Shown: positions 23,987-31,641 of the stretch, in pieces | How positions within the stretch are numbered: position 1 is the first letter of the stretch | Layout: every line of letters starts with the position of its first letter | From: Bacteroidota bacterium | Lineage (GTDB): Bacteria > Bacteroidota > Bacteroidia > Chitinophagales > Chitinophagaceae | NCBI GenBank assembly: GCA_020161535.1 | Contig: JAIUNW010000006.1 | Coordinates: 1 to 64,000 of the forward strand | Reading direction: 5' to 3' | Length of the DNA stretch: 64,000 nt | Translations under genes and position numbers: made by a program | Notes under the pieces: generated by a model | Told to the model about the DNA's origin: nothing | The model's input: the letters and a program-made list of their open reading frames with translations, nothing else | The model's database searches: none

Positions 23987-25231
23987 ATGACTGAAACGCT
24001 TGCCAAACAACGTTGGGTGCGACTGATCCCCATCGTTTTCATAACCTATAGCCTGGCCTATCTCGACCGGGCCAATTTCGGTTTTGCCGCTGCGGGTGGC
24101 ATGGCGAAGGATTTAAATATTACGCCAGCGATGTCGTCGTTGTTGAGTTCCTTGTTTTTTCTTGGTTACTTCTTTTTTCAAATTCCCGGGGCACTGTATG
24201 CGGCCAATAAGAGCGCAAAAAAGTTGGTGTTTTGGTCGCTCTTGTTGTGGGGCGGGCTCGCTACACTGACTGGCCTCATCAGTAATGTGCATTGGTTGAT
24301 CGTGATCCGTTTTGCATTGGGGGTAGTGGAAAGTGCGGTGATGCCGGCGATGCTGATTTTTTTAAGCCGATGGTTTACGAAGCGTGAACGGTCGCGCGCC
24401 AATACATTCCTGATTCTCGGCAATCCGGTGACGATATTATGGATGTCGATTTTATCGGGCTACCTGATCAAATCGGTGGGCTGGCGTTGGATGTTTATTA
24501 TCGAGGGCATTCCCGCGGTGCTGTGGGCGGCGATCTGGTGGAAGATGGTAGAAGAACGGCCGGCTGCGGCAGCCTGGCTTTCGCCGGCAGAAAAGCAGCA
24601 ATTGGAAGAAAAACTACAGGCCGAACAGCAGGGCATCAAACCCGTGCGCAACTATGCAGAAGCGTTCCGCTCAAAGACCGTAATTCTGCTCTGCTTGCAA
24701 TATGCATTGTGGAGCATCGGGGTGTATGGATTTGTGATGTGGTTGCCATCGATCATCAATGCGGCGCCGGGCAGCAATATTGTAACAACTGGTTGGTTGT
24801 CGGCCGTTCCATTTTTGCTGGCCGCTGTTTCAATGTTGGTCGCGTCTTATTTCTCCGATAAAACCTTGCAGCGTGCGTTGTTTGTGTGGCCGTTTTTATT
24901 AGTGGGTGCGATTGCGTTTTACTGTTCTTACCTGGTAGGAGCCAATCATTTTTGGGTGTCGTTTGTGTTGCTGGTTATCGCCGGTGGCGCGATGTATGCG
25001 CCTTACGGGCCCTTCTTCGCGGCCATTACCGAAGTGCTGCCCCGCAATGTGGCAGCCGGTGCCATTGCGTTGATTAATAGCTTTGGCGCCCTGGGCTCTT
25101 TTGCCGGCGCTTACCTGGTGGGTTACCTGAATGGTACTACCGGCGGTTTCGGTGCCTCTTACATCTTTATGGCTGGGTCGCTGTTGGTTTCGGCGTTGAT
25201 CACCCTGATGGCGCTCCGAAACAACAAATAA
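23987..25231 (+). CDS. MFS transporter, anion:cation symporter (ACS) family
   Basis: A 414-residue inner-membrane permease with about 12 membrane helices. ACS-family marks are the first-helix motif ITYSLAYLDRANFGFAA, the loop-2 region FFFQIPGALYA, RFALGVVESAVMPAMLIFLSRWFTKRERSRAN, and WRWMFIIEGIPAVLWAAIWW before the central cytoplasmic loop. Members carry organic acids such as galactonate, glucarate, tartrate and phthalate derivatives with protons. As the last gene of the cluster it probably imports the acidic end product(s) made in the periplasm by the upstream enzymes. It starts 10 bp after the RraA gene. Confidence 0.9.
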   Translation: MTETLAKQRWVRLIPIVFITYSLAYLDRANFGFAAAGGMAKDLNITPAMSSLLSSLFFLGYFFFQIPGALYAANKSAKKLVFWSLLLWGGLATLTGLISNVHWLIVIRFALGVVESAVMPAMLIFLSRWFTKRERSRANTFLILGNPVTILWMSILSGYLIKSVGWRWMFIIEGIPAVLWAAIWWKMVEERPAAAAWLSPAEKQQLEEKLQAEQQGIKPVRNYAEAFRSKTVILLCLQYALWSIGVYGFVMWLPSIINAAPGSNIVTTGWLSAVPFLLAAVSMLVASYFSDKTLQRALFVWPFLLVGAIAFYCSYLVGANHFWVSFVLLVIAGGAMYAPYGPFFAAITEVLPRNVAAGAIALINSFGALGSFAGAYLVGYLNGTTGGFGASYIFMAGSLLVSALITLMALRNNK

Positions 25232-25265
25232 TGTAAAGGCACAGGCAAAAAAATAACTTCAGCAC

Positions 25266-25628
25266 TTGTCTACGATCGACAACCAATCATTGCAAGCAGC
25301 ACTGGCGCTGGCGGTGAGTGAAAGCACCGGATTGGTGTTATCGCCCGCGGCTTCATGGGAAGAGCTGCGTGCTGCATTGAAGGGTTGGATCGACCAACGA
25401 TTGGGCAACGACCTGGATACCGTGATCCGACTGCTGTACCAGGTAGACGTAGATGAACAGCGCCTGAAATTTTTGTTGCAGGAGAAAGTAGGCGAGGATG
25501 CGGCGGGGGTGATGGCTGATCTTATCATCGACCGCCAACTGGCAAAAATTGCTTACCGGCAGGCGCAAAAAAACGCACCGCCACCGCCGGAAGTCGACGA
25601 AGACGGTGCGCCGTTGGAAAGATGGTAA
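25266..25628 (+). CDS. Conserved hypothetical protein, TTG start
   Basis: A 120-residue acidic, helical protein (WEELRAALKGWIDQRLGNDLDTVIRLLYQVDVDEQRLKFLLQEKVGEDAAGVMADLIIDRQLAKIAYRQ) with a proline-rich tail (NAPPPPEVDEDG). I do not recognise a named domain. No ATG is available near the conserved-looking N-terminus. The in-frame stop at 25254 leaves TTG at 25266 as the only reasonable start. It follows the MFS gene by 34 bp, may be co-transcribed, and looks like a housekeeping small protein of this group rather than part of the pathway. Confidence 0.65.
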   Translation: MSTIDNQSLQAALALAVSESTGLVLSPAASWEELRAALKGWIDQRLGNDLDTVIRLLYQVDVDEQRLKFLLQEKVGEDAAGVMADLIIDRQLAKIAYRQAQKNAPPPPEVDEDGAPLERW

Positions 25629-25650
25629 GCGCTACCGAAAACAAAAAGGA

Positions 25651-26433
25651 CTAGGCTGTTTTTACTTTTGACCGCAGTTTGGCGATGGACGCCCTGGCGG
25701 GTTCGGTCAGCAATAATTTGCCACTGATCGCTGCATTGTCGAACAGCAGTTGGTCCCAGTGGTCTGTATTTTTCCAGAGTAATTTTTTGATATCGGCCAT
25801 GGCCTGCGGTGAAGAATTTGACAGCGTGGTGGTCAGTCGCAGGATAGATTCATCCATGCTTTCCACATTGGGATGTAATTCAGCATACAATCCTTTGCGA
25901 CGTGCCCAGTCGGCATTGCGCCACATGGTAGAATCAATGGCGAGTTGTGAAAACGATGACAGTCCGACTTTTCGTTCAACGGCCGGGCCAACCACAAAGG
26001 GGCCGATGCCGAAAGACAGTTCGCTGAGTCGGATATCTGCGCCTTCAACAGCAATGGCGTAGTCGAGCGCCGCGGCGATACCAATGCCGCCGCCAACACA
26101 TTTTCCCTGGATGCGGCCCACAATAAATTTGGGCACTTTCCGCATGATATTGATGAGTTCAGCGAAGCCGCTGAAGAAATGTGTTGTTTCTTCGAGGGTG
26201 GTCAATTGCACGAGCTCATCGAAAGAAGCACCGCTGGAAAAAACCGTGTCGCCGCCCGACTTAAGCAGGATGACACGTACTTCTGCATTGTTTCCATGCG
26301 AATGAATTTCTTTGGCGAGTTCGCGCAGTAGGGAACCGGGTAATGAATTGCCTTGGGGGTGATAAAACTCAACTGTCGCTATGCCTTTGTGAATCTCCGA
26401 TTTAACAAATCCGCCGCTTGCTTCGTGAATCAT
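25651..26433 (-). CDS. Enoyl-CoA hydratase/isomerase family protein
   Basis: A 260-residue crotonase-fold enzyme acting on acyl-CoA thioesters. It has the opening HKGIATVEFYHPQGNSLPGSLL, the oxyanion-hole segment GDTVFSSGASFDELV, the family signature VGRIQGKCVGGGIGIAAALDYAIA, and RLSELSFGIGPFVVGPAVERKVG with a Glu in the position often used for catalysis (ELSFGIGP). The second usual Glu is less clear, so hydratase or isomerase cannot be chosen. It is monocistronic, facing the upstream small gene tail to tail. TATCTTTA on the minus strand near 26465 is a candidate -7 box. Confidence 0.88.
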   Translation of the reverse strand: MIHEASGGFVKSEIHKGIATVEFYHPQGNSLPGSLLRELAKEIHSHGNNAEVRVILLKSGGDTVFSSGASFDELVQLTTLEETTHFFSGFAELINIMRKVPKFIVGRIQGKCVGGGIGIAAALDYAIAVEGADIRLSELSFGIGPFVVGPAVERKVGLSSFSQLAIDSTMWRNADWARRKGLYAELHPNVESMDESILRLTTTLSNSSPQAMADIKKLLWKNTDHWDQLLFDNAAISGKLLLTEPARASIAKLRSKVKTA

Positions 26434-26546
26434 AGATTAAAAATTTTGGTTCGGGGCTATTAAAGATAATTATCGCCCCGTTATCCATAAGTTAACGTAA
26501 ACCTATCTTAAAAATTACCTGATCTTTGGTTCTTCAAAAATAAGAT

Positions 26547-27038
26547 ATGAAGCAATATTTTTTTTATGTGGCGATGGTGCTAACGGTGGCGGCCTGCAAC
26601 GGCGGCGACAAGCACGAAGGTCATGAAGGCCATGAAGACCACGCTGCCGCACGCAAAGATGGCTTTTCAGAAAAGCCGGTGACGCTGGAAGACAGCCTGT
26701 ACAAACAGGTGATTGCCGGGCACGACGAAGCGATGGCGAAAATGGGCAAGATCAGGGGCTTTCAATCAACAGTAAAAGACAAACTGGATAGCCTGAAAAA
26801 GCTGCCGTCGGGTAAGCTGAAAGAGGGGTTGCTGGCTGATTATAAGTTGCTGGCTGCCCAACTAGACACGGCCTATGTGGGTATGAACAACTGGATGGAA
26901 CATTTCAATCCAGATTCAGCCAAAGAAGATGCAACCAAGCGAATTGAGTACCTGCAGTCGGAACTGGGCAAGGTGAGCAAAGTAAAAGAGGCCATTGTCA
27001 GCGGCCTTGCGACAGCAGATTCTGTACTGAAAAAATAA
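26547..27038 (+). CDS. Histidine-rich lipoprotein of unknown function
   Basis: A 163-residue lipoprotein: signal MKQYFFYVAMVLTVAAC with lipidated Cys17, then a His/Glu-rich segment HEGHEGHEDH (residues 23-32) that could bind metal ions, then a long helical region (LYKQVIAGHDEAMAKMGKI ... LKEGLLADYKLLAAQLDTAYVGMNNWMEHFNP ... YLQSELGKVSKVKEAIVSGL) resembling a coiled-coil hairpin. Similar lipoproteins are annotated as hypothetical or viral A-type-inclusion-like in Bacteroidota. The function is unknown. It converges with adk. Confidence 0.7.
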   Translation: MKQYFFYVAMVLTVAACNGGDKHEGHEGHEDHAAARKDGFSEKPVTLEDSLYKQVIAGHDEAMAKMGKIRGFQSTVKDKLDSLKKLPSGKLKEGLLADYKLLAAQLDTAYVGMNNWMEHFNPDSAKEDATKRIEYLQSELGKVSKVKEAIVSGLATADSVLKK

Positions 27039-27053
27039 ACCGGTTGGCTGTTG

Positions 27054-27635
27054 TCAGGCCTTTCGGCGTTTTTCTATTTCGCGGGAGAGGGCGTTGAAGA
27101 TTTCATCAACAGTGCCTTCTCCTTTTACTTTTACCACTTTATCGTCCAGCGCATAATGGTCGGCCACAGCCGAAGTTTTCTTATGGTATTCGATGATGCG
27201 CGCGCGGATCACCGACTCGTCGGCATCGTCGGATCGGCCGGAGGTGAGTCCGCGGTTCAGCAAGCGCTTCACCAATTCTTCTTCAGACACATCGAGGGCA
27301 AGCACCACGTTGATGGCCTCGTTCCGCTCGCCGAGCAGGTTATCGAGCGCTACACTCTGGGCCTTGGTGCGGGGAAATCCATCGAACAGAAACCCATTGG
27401 CATCGGGATTGGCGTCGAGGGCGGCGCTGATCATGCCGATCACCACTTCATCGGGAACGAGTTCACCTTTGTCCATCAAGGTTTTGGCTTCCAGCCCCAG
27501 GGCGGTTTTGTTGGCGATTTCGGAGCGCAGGATATCGCCGGTGGAGAGGTGTTTGAGGCCAAATTTTGCGATCAGCCGTTCAGATTGTGTGCCTTTTCCA
27601 CTGCCTGGAGGTCCAAATAGAATTAAATTGAACAT
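27054..27635 (-). CDS. adk: Adenylate kinase
   Basis: A 193-residue enzyme interconverting ATP + AMP and 2 ADP. The P-loop is LFGPPGSGKGTQ (residues 7-18). AMP-binding segments HLSTGDILRSEI and GFLFDGFPRTKAQ follow, and the LID region LLNRGLTSGRSDDADESVIRARIIEY is the short type without the zinc-binding insert. All expected Arg residues are present. A -7 box TATTTTTG lies 23 bases upstream of the ATG (27658-27665). Confidence 0.97.
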   Translation of the reverse strand: MFNLILFGPPGSGKGTQSERLIAKFGLKHLSTGDILRSEIANKTALGLEAKTLMDKGELVPDEVVIGMISAALDANPDANGFLFDGFPRTKAQSVALDNLLGERNEAINVVLALDVSEEELVKRLLNRGLTSGRSDDADESVIRARIIEYHKKTSAVADHYALDDKVVKVKGEGTVDEIFNALSREIEKRRKA

Positions 27636-27657
27636 GTTGCTTGCTACGGGTGAGGGT

Positions 27658-27665
27658 CAAAAATA
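27658..27665 (-). promoter_or_regulatory. adk: -7 box of the adk promoter
   Basis: TATTTTTG on the minus strand matches TAnnTTTG, 23 bases before the adk ATG at 27635. Confidence 0.45.
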
Positions 27666-27774
27666 GCAATTGCGAAGGAAAAAACCGCAGGTCGACCGAT
27701 ACTGCTGGCTGCCGACAACCATTATCGGGCACAATTGTTACAGTAAAACGGGTACAATCAATACAGAACCACGC

Positions 27775-28332
27775 ATGAAACAGTTTTTATACCTACCGGT
27801 ATTGGCGACTTGCCTCTTGTTACAGCAATGCAGTTTTTCGCAGGAGCCGGCTAAAAAAACAGATAAAAAAAACAACCATATGGCAGACAACAGCCCTAAA
27901 AACCCGGTTTATTCCCGGCAAAGCAAAGACACGGTAAACCTGACGGATGCAGAATGGAAGAAAATTTTGCCGGAAGACGTGTACACGATTGCGCGTTTGA
28001 AGGGTACGGAGCGGCCGTGGACTAGCCCGTTTGAGGAGTCGAAAGAAATCGGCACCTATTATTGCAAGGCTTGCGGCAATCCGTTGTTTAAGAGCGATAC
28101 AAAATTTGAAAGTGGCTGTGGCTGGCCGAGTTTCTACGAGCCCATCAGCAAGACCAGCATTATCTATACGCCCGACAATACCCATGGCATGCGTCGAACA
28201 GAAGTGCAGTGCGGCCGATGCAAAGCCCACCTGGGGCATGTATTTGAAGACGGTCCGCCGCCGACCGGCCTGCGTTATTGTATCAATGGCGTGATACTGG
28301 ATTTCGAAAAAGGGAAAGAAAAGACTGATTAA
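27775..28332 (+). CDS. msrB: Peptide-methionine (R)-S-oxide reductase MsrB, lipoprotein form
   Basis: A 185-residue protein with a lipoprotein-type leader (MKQFLYLPVLATCLLLQQC, Cys19) and a full MsrB domain. The domain has YYCKACGNPLFKSDTKFESGCGWPSFYEPI (first zinc CxxC and active-site Trp), then EVQCGRCKAHLGHVFEDGPPPTGLRYCIN (second CxxC and catalytic Cys in RYCIN). It reduces methionine-R-sulfoxide in proteins, here presumably in the periplasm. The start is the ATG at 27775 rather than the frame opening at 27670, because only this start yields a signal peptide. Confidence 0.93.
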   Translation: MKQFLYLPVLATCLLLQQCSFSQEPAKKTDKKNNHMADNSPKNPVYSRQSKDTVNLTDAEWKKILPEDVYTIARLKGTERPWTSPFEESKEIGTYYCKACGNPLFKSDTKFESGCGWPSFYEPISKTSIIYTPDNTHGMRRTEVQCGRCKAHLGHVFEDGPPPTGLRYCINGVILDFEKGKEKTD

Positions 28333-28457
28333 CGGCTGTTGTGGTAGATTGATCGAAAGGATTCTTTTCTGGGTGGTATAGTGTAGATATTTATACCAGA
28401 AACAATGCGATGATTGATCGCTAGAAATAATTACTCGGTTGTTATTCTCTGGACATG

Positions 28458-28507
28458 GTAAGTAAATAAAAAGCATTCCTTTTAGGAATGACTTTTTATT
28501 TACTTAC
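28458..28507. repeat. 50-nt near-perfect hairpin (terminator-like palindrome)
   Basis: GTAAGTAAATAAAAAG at the left pairs fully with CTTTTTATTTACTTAC at the right. The inner CATTCC/GGAATG pairs around the loop TTTTA with one bulged A, giving a stem of about 22 bp. The inner part with its T-run can serve as the msrB terminator. The outer AT-rich extension is longer than termination needs and ends 5 bp before the left 48-bp inverted repeat. Confidence 0.7.
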
Positions 28508-28512
28508 GGTTT

Positions 28513-28560
28513 AAGGTTTAAAGTGTAAGGGTTTAAGGTTGCTCCGCGTGCGAGGGTCAA
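28513..28560. repeat. Left arm of a 48-bp inverted repeat flanking the DUF4262 gene
   Basis: This arm matches the reverse complement of 29452-29499 at 46 of 48 positions (differences at arm positions 13 and 46). The arm begins AAGGTTTAAAGT and contains GGTTGCTCCGCGTGCGAGGG. Confidence 0.9.
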
Positions 28561-28586
28561 GATGAGTTGTGGTGACCATCAACTTT

Positions 28587-29429
28587 TTAGTTTTTTTCTT
28601 TCTCGTCGTTGTTTGCGATGTCATCATCGTCATCTTCACTGTCTTCCATGGTGGATTCGGTCCAGGGGTCGCCGATGAATGCGCGGTCGAGGGATCGGCC
28701 GAAGTTGAGGTCGAAAGCTTCGTTGAGACTGCTGTCGCTAATGACCAGTTGTTCCAGGGCAACAAGCCGGATATCGTCGGGGAGTTGGTCGCCGGTTAAG
28801 AATTGCCAATCGCCATTTTTATCGTGAACAACGTTTAGAATGGGCTGGTTGAGATCAAGCCATTGCCGGGTGGTGAATACGCCCAGGTTTTTTGGTTCCC
28901 TGAATTTGAAGTCCGCATTTCGATCAAGCAAAGGTTGGATGTGCAGGAATTTTTCTTCAAAGATTTCTTCCCAGGGAAATTTGTTGTTTCTATCTGTCCA
29001 TATTAGTTGAACAGCCGGAAAAGTTGTTTCGCCATAATAATTTATAGCAGCCCCCAAATAGTCGGGAATATTTCTTTCGTCCACCGGCAAAAATATCGCG
29101 CGGCCATCCTTAAAAATGCCACTATAGTCGCTGTATGTCTTAATGGTTTCGCCTTGCTTTATAAGGGCTGCAACGTCGTTGATGATTTCGTGCGCAATTG
29201 TATCGGGTAGTCCAAAGCAGATGATTTCAGGCTGCTGGTAGGTGTCAAACAAACCGATGCTATAGGAAAAAGAAGGCGAGTAGTCGGAACTGTTCACCAC
29301 GATCACCTGTAGGCCGAACTTGGCAATGTTTATTTTGGTCTGCGCCAATAAATCGTCTTTACCGATGCAGTGATGGTCTTTTTCTTCGTGCATATATTGG
29401 TTTGTTTTGTGGCCATTCATCCTGGCCAT
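28587..29429 (-). CDS. DUF4262 domain protein
   Basis: A 280-residue protein. Residues about 20-160 carry a DUF4262-like domain (KINIAKFGLQVIVVNSSDYSPSFSYSIGLFDTYQQPEIICFGLP, then HEIINDVAALIKQGE and YYGETTFPAVQLIWTDRNNKFPWEE). The rest has FTTRQWLDLNQPILNVVHDKNGDWQFLTGD. The C-terminal tail is strongly acidic (EDSEDDDDDIAN). The function of DUF4262 is not known. Possible starts are at 29429, 29420 and 29393. The gene with short flanks is enclosed by 48-bp inverted repeats, which suggests it arrived or moved as a unit. Confidence 0.75.
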   Translation of the reverse strand: MARMNGHKTNQYMHEEKDHHCIGKDDLLAQTKINIAKFGLQVIVVNSSDYSPSFSYSIGLFDTYQQPEIICFGLPDTIAHEIINDVAALIKQGETIKTYSDYSGIFKDGRAIFLPVDERNIPDYLGAAINYYGETTFPAVQLIWTDRNNKFPWEEIFEEKFLHIQPLLDRNADFKFREPKNLGVFTTRQWLDLNQPILNVVHDKNGDWQFLTGDQLPDDIRLVALEQLVISDSSLNEAFDLNFGRSLDRAFIGDPWTESTMEDSEDDDDDIANNDEKEKN

Positions 29430-29451
29430 CGCGTGCAGCCTGCCACTTATT

Positions 29452-29499
29452 TTAACCCTCGCACGCGGAGCAACCTTAAACCCTTAAACTTTAAACCTT
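29452..29499. repeat. Right arm of the 48-bp inverted repeat
   Basis: Reverse complement of 28513-28560 with two mismatches. It ends right before the YceI terminator at 29502-29528. Confidence 0.9.
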
Positions 29500-29501
29500 A
29501 C

Positions 29502-29528
29502 AAAAAAAGCCGGGCACAACCCCGGCTT
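29502..29528 (-). terminator. Rho-independent terminator of the yceI-like gene
   Basis: AAGCCGGG (29507-29514) pairs with CCCGGCTT (29521-29528) around CACAAC. On the minus strand the stem is followed by a run of T (A residues at 29502-29508 on plus). Confidence 0.85.
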
Positions 29529-29561
29529 ACTATCACGACTTGCCTCCCGGCTTTTACAGGC

Positions 29562-30152
29562 TCATTTGGCCTGATCGAGTTCTATTTTAACGGTAATCTC
29601 TACGTCTTTTCCTACTACGAGTCCGCCAGTTTCAGTGGCACGATCCCATTTGAGGTTGTAGTCGAAACGGTTGATGGTCGTAGTGGCTTTGAAGCCGGCC
29701 TTGGTGCCGCGCTGGCCAGTGATTGATCCACCGTAGGTGACATCAAAAGTGACGGGTTTGGTAACGTCTTTGATGGTGAGGTTGCCGTTGAGTTTGTATT
29801 TGTTGTCGCCCAGCGCCTGCATCGAGGTGCTTTCAAATTTGATGGTGGTGAACTTTTGCGCGTCGAAGAAGTCGGGGCTCTTCAGGTGATTATCGCGGTT
29901 CTCGTTGTCGGTGTTGATTGAGCTAACATCGATGGTGAAGGCGATTTTGGCATCGGTAAAATCAGGCTTGGTATTTTCAACGGTACCATTCCATGATTTA
30001 AAGGTTCCTTCTGCTTCGGAAACAACCATGTGACTAACAGAAAAGCGAACACTTGAATGGGTTTTATCGAGGGTCCATTTTGTTTGTGCAGATAGGTTGG
30101 TGTTGAGCATAAGGGCAGCAAAAGCGAAAAGCCCGGTGGCGAATAATTTCAT
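29562..30152 (-). CDS. YceI family periplasmic lipid-binding protein
   Basis: A 196-residue protein: signal peptide MKLFATGLFAFAALMLNTNLSAQ and a YceI lipocalin-like domain. Domain marks are TKWTLDKTHSSVRFSVSHMVVSEAEGTF, SINTDNENRDNHLKSPDFFDAQKFTTIKFEST and the end RFDYNLKWDRATETGGLVVGKDVEITVKIEL. YceI proteins bind isoprenoid or other amphiphilic molecules in the periplasm. The exact ligand is not evident. It is monocistronic with its own -7 box (30178-30185) and terminator. Confidence 0.93.
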   Translation of the reverse strand: MKLFATGLFAFAALMLNTNLSAQTKWTLDKTHSSVRFSVSHMVVSEAEGTFKSWNGTVENTKPDFTDAKIAFTIDVSSINTDNENRDNHLKSPDFFDAQKFTTIKFESTSMQALGDNKYKLNGNLTIKDVTKPVTFDVTYGGSITGQRGTKAGFKATTTINRFDYNLKWDRATETGGLVVGKDVEITVKIELDQAK

Positions 30153-30177
30153 AAATATTTTTTTACTGTTTCAACAC

Positions 30178-30185
30178 CAAAAATA
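30178..30185 (-). promoter_or_regulatory. -7 box upstream of yceI-like gene
   Basis: TATTTTTG on the minus strand, matching TAnnTTTG, lies 26 bases before the ATG at 30152. Confidence 0.45.
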
Positions 30186-30216
30186 AGAGGAAACTAGCTA
30201 CCTAAATGCTATTAAT

Positions 30217-30564
30217 TTATAATTCGAGGGCGTTCAGTTGTTGCTGGGTAAATGGCTTTTCGATGATGTGCAGCCTGTTTTTCTGGGTTGTATCGGGCAT
30301 AGCGGGATGAAAAGCGCTGATCAGGTGCACGTTTAAAGCCGGGTACTGCTGGAGAATATGGTCGGCTTTGTCCCAACCAAGACCATCGGGTAAGTTGTTG
30401 TCTAAGAATAAAATGTCGGGCTGCCAGGATTCGAGTTTCGTGAGGCCATCCTGCAGGGTATTGGCAACCGCCACCTGGAACTTTTTCCGGGTGAAATAAA
30501 TCTTGAGCAGAAGACAGAGATCCTCTTCATCGTCTACAATCAATATTTTCTTCACGAGGCTCAT
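30217..30564 (-). CDS. Receiver-only response regulator
   Basis: A 115-residue CheY-like receiver domain with no output domain. It has the acidic pair in ILIVDDEEDLC, phosphoacceptor Asp55 in ILFLDNNLPDG, Ser/Thr position in LISAF and the conserved Lys in IEKPF. It must act by protein-protein contact, for instance as a relay. The start is the ATG at 30564. No partner kinase is adjacent. Confidence 0.88.
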   Translation of the reverse strand: MSLVKKILIVDDEEDLCLLLKIYFTRKKFQVAVANTLQDGLTKLESWQPDILFLDNNLPDGLGWDKADHILQQYPALNVHLISAFHPAMPDTTQKNRLHIIEKPFTQQQLNALEL

Positions 30565-30799
30565 CAATCAGATCATATAAAATCAATGCCACGAATATAA
30601 TGGCCGCTCTTTGTGATTCAACGCCTTATCCGGGCAAAATATTTCACAATCGGGGATGGATTGCCTAGTCTCACCCTTCATTGGAAGCGGAAGCGGCATT
30701 TAAGGCGGGTTCTGCGTGGGCCATTGACCAAAATAGCTCGTAAACCCCGGCTGGCATAAAATTTTATAAAGGGTTATGTACACCAATAAAAACACGGTT

Positions 30800-31069
30800 A
30801 TGAACACAACATCTAAAGTTATCCTGGGCGTATTGAGTGCCGCTGCTGTGGGAGCGGTAATTGGTATGTTGGTTGCGCCTGAAAAAGGCAGTGAAATGCG
30901 CGGTAAAATAGCCAATGGCGCACGCGATTGGGCAAGTGATTTTGCAGATTGGTTAACAGCTCGTCAGAGCGACTTGAAAGACGTAAAGAATAAGGTAAAC
31001 AGTAAGGCAGAGGGACTGGTGCAGGATGCGAATGACGAGTGGAAAAAAGCTAAATCGGCGCTCAGCTAA
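30800..31069 (+). CDS. YtxH domain protein
   Basis: An 89-residue protein with one membrane helix (KVILGVLSAAAVGAVIGMLVAP) followed by the YtxH mark EKGSEMRGKIANGARDWAS and a charged helical tail. YtxH proteins are small envelope proteins associated with general stress responses. An alternative ATG at 30776 would add 8 residues (MYTNKNTV). A strong terminator follows. Confidence 0.85.
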   Translation: MNTTSKVILGVLSAAAVGAVIGMLVAPEKGSEMRGKIANGARDWASDFADWLTARQSDLKDVKNKVNSKAEGLVQDANDEWKKAKSALS

Positions 31070-31088
31070 TTTGGTTTTGGTGATTCGT

Positions 31089-31119
31089 AACCGCGTGTAC
31101 ATAACACGCGGTTCCTTTT
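31089..31119 (+). terminator. Rho-independent terminator after the ytxH-like gene
   Basis: AACCGCGTGT (31089-31098) pairs perfectly with ACACGCGGTT (31104-31113) over a 5-base loop, followed by CCTTTTC. Confidence 0.85.
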
Positions 31120-31275
31120 CATTTATACAGGTGTCGTCAAACGGCCGGATTGTATTGGCTGCATTGTAACCGCCCCTTTTTTTAGCCACACTGCAGGTTT
31201 GTTGGGTGGCTGCACTTGTTTGTGATTCTTTACGACCGCACTTGTGCATCATTCTTGACATCCGATATATTTACC

Positions 31276-31641
31276 ATGGAAGCGATCAAAAATTCTGTTG
31301 AAGCACTGTTGGACCACAGCAGTGAATTGGCTGAGACATACTATAAGTTATCGGTCGCCAAAGTGACCGAAAAAGCAAGCAAGACAGCCGCCACAGGCAG
31401 TTTTGCGCTGGTTGCCGTGGCGGTGGGGGTGATAGTGTTGTTTATGCTCGGTTTGGGCTTTGCCTGGTGGATCGGCGAGCATCTGCAGAATATGAAAGCC
31501 GGGTTCTTCATTATGGCTGCAGTGTATGCAGTGTTGCTGCTACTACTGATTGTGTTCCGTCGCAAATTATTCATGTTGCCGATTGGCAACGCCGTCATCC
31601 GCTCGGTATATGACAACGAATATGACAACGAGAATAAATAA
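31276..31641 (+). CDS. Phage-holin-like (DUF1469-type) membrane protein
   Basis: A 121-residue protein with an amphipathic N-terminal helix (NSVEALLDHSSELAETYYKLSVAKVTEKASK) and two membrane helices (SFALVAVAVGVIVLFMLGLGFAWWIG; GFFIMAAVYAVLLLLLIVF). This is the layout of the actinobacterial holin-X / DUF1469 family, which despite its name is a chromosomal envelope stress protein in most bacteria. The start is the ATG at 31276. It overlaps the next gene by 20 bp, so the two are coupled. Confidence 0.75.
   Translation: MEAIKNSVEALLDHSSELAETYYKLSVAKVTEKASKTAATGSFALVAVAVGVIVLFMLGLGFAWWIGEHLQNMKAGFFIMAAVYAVLLLLLIVFRRKLFMLPIGNAVIRSVYDNEYDNENK

Noticed and set aside
31276..31641. Prophage holin
   Set aside because: No phage genes surround it; this family of two-helix proteins is a normal chromosomal envelope component.
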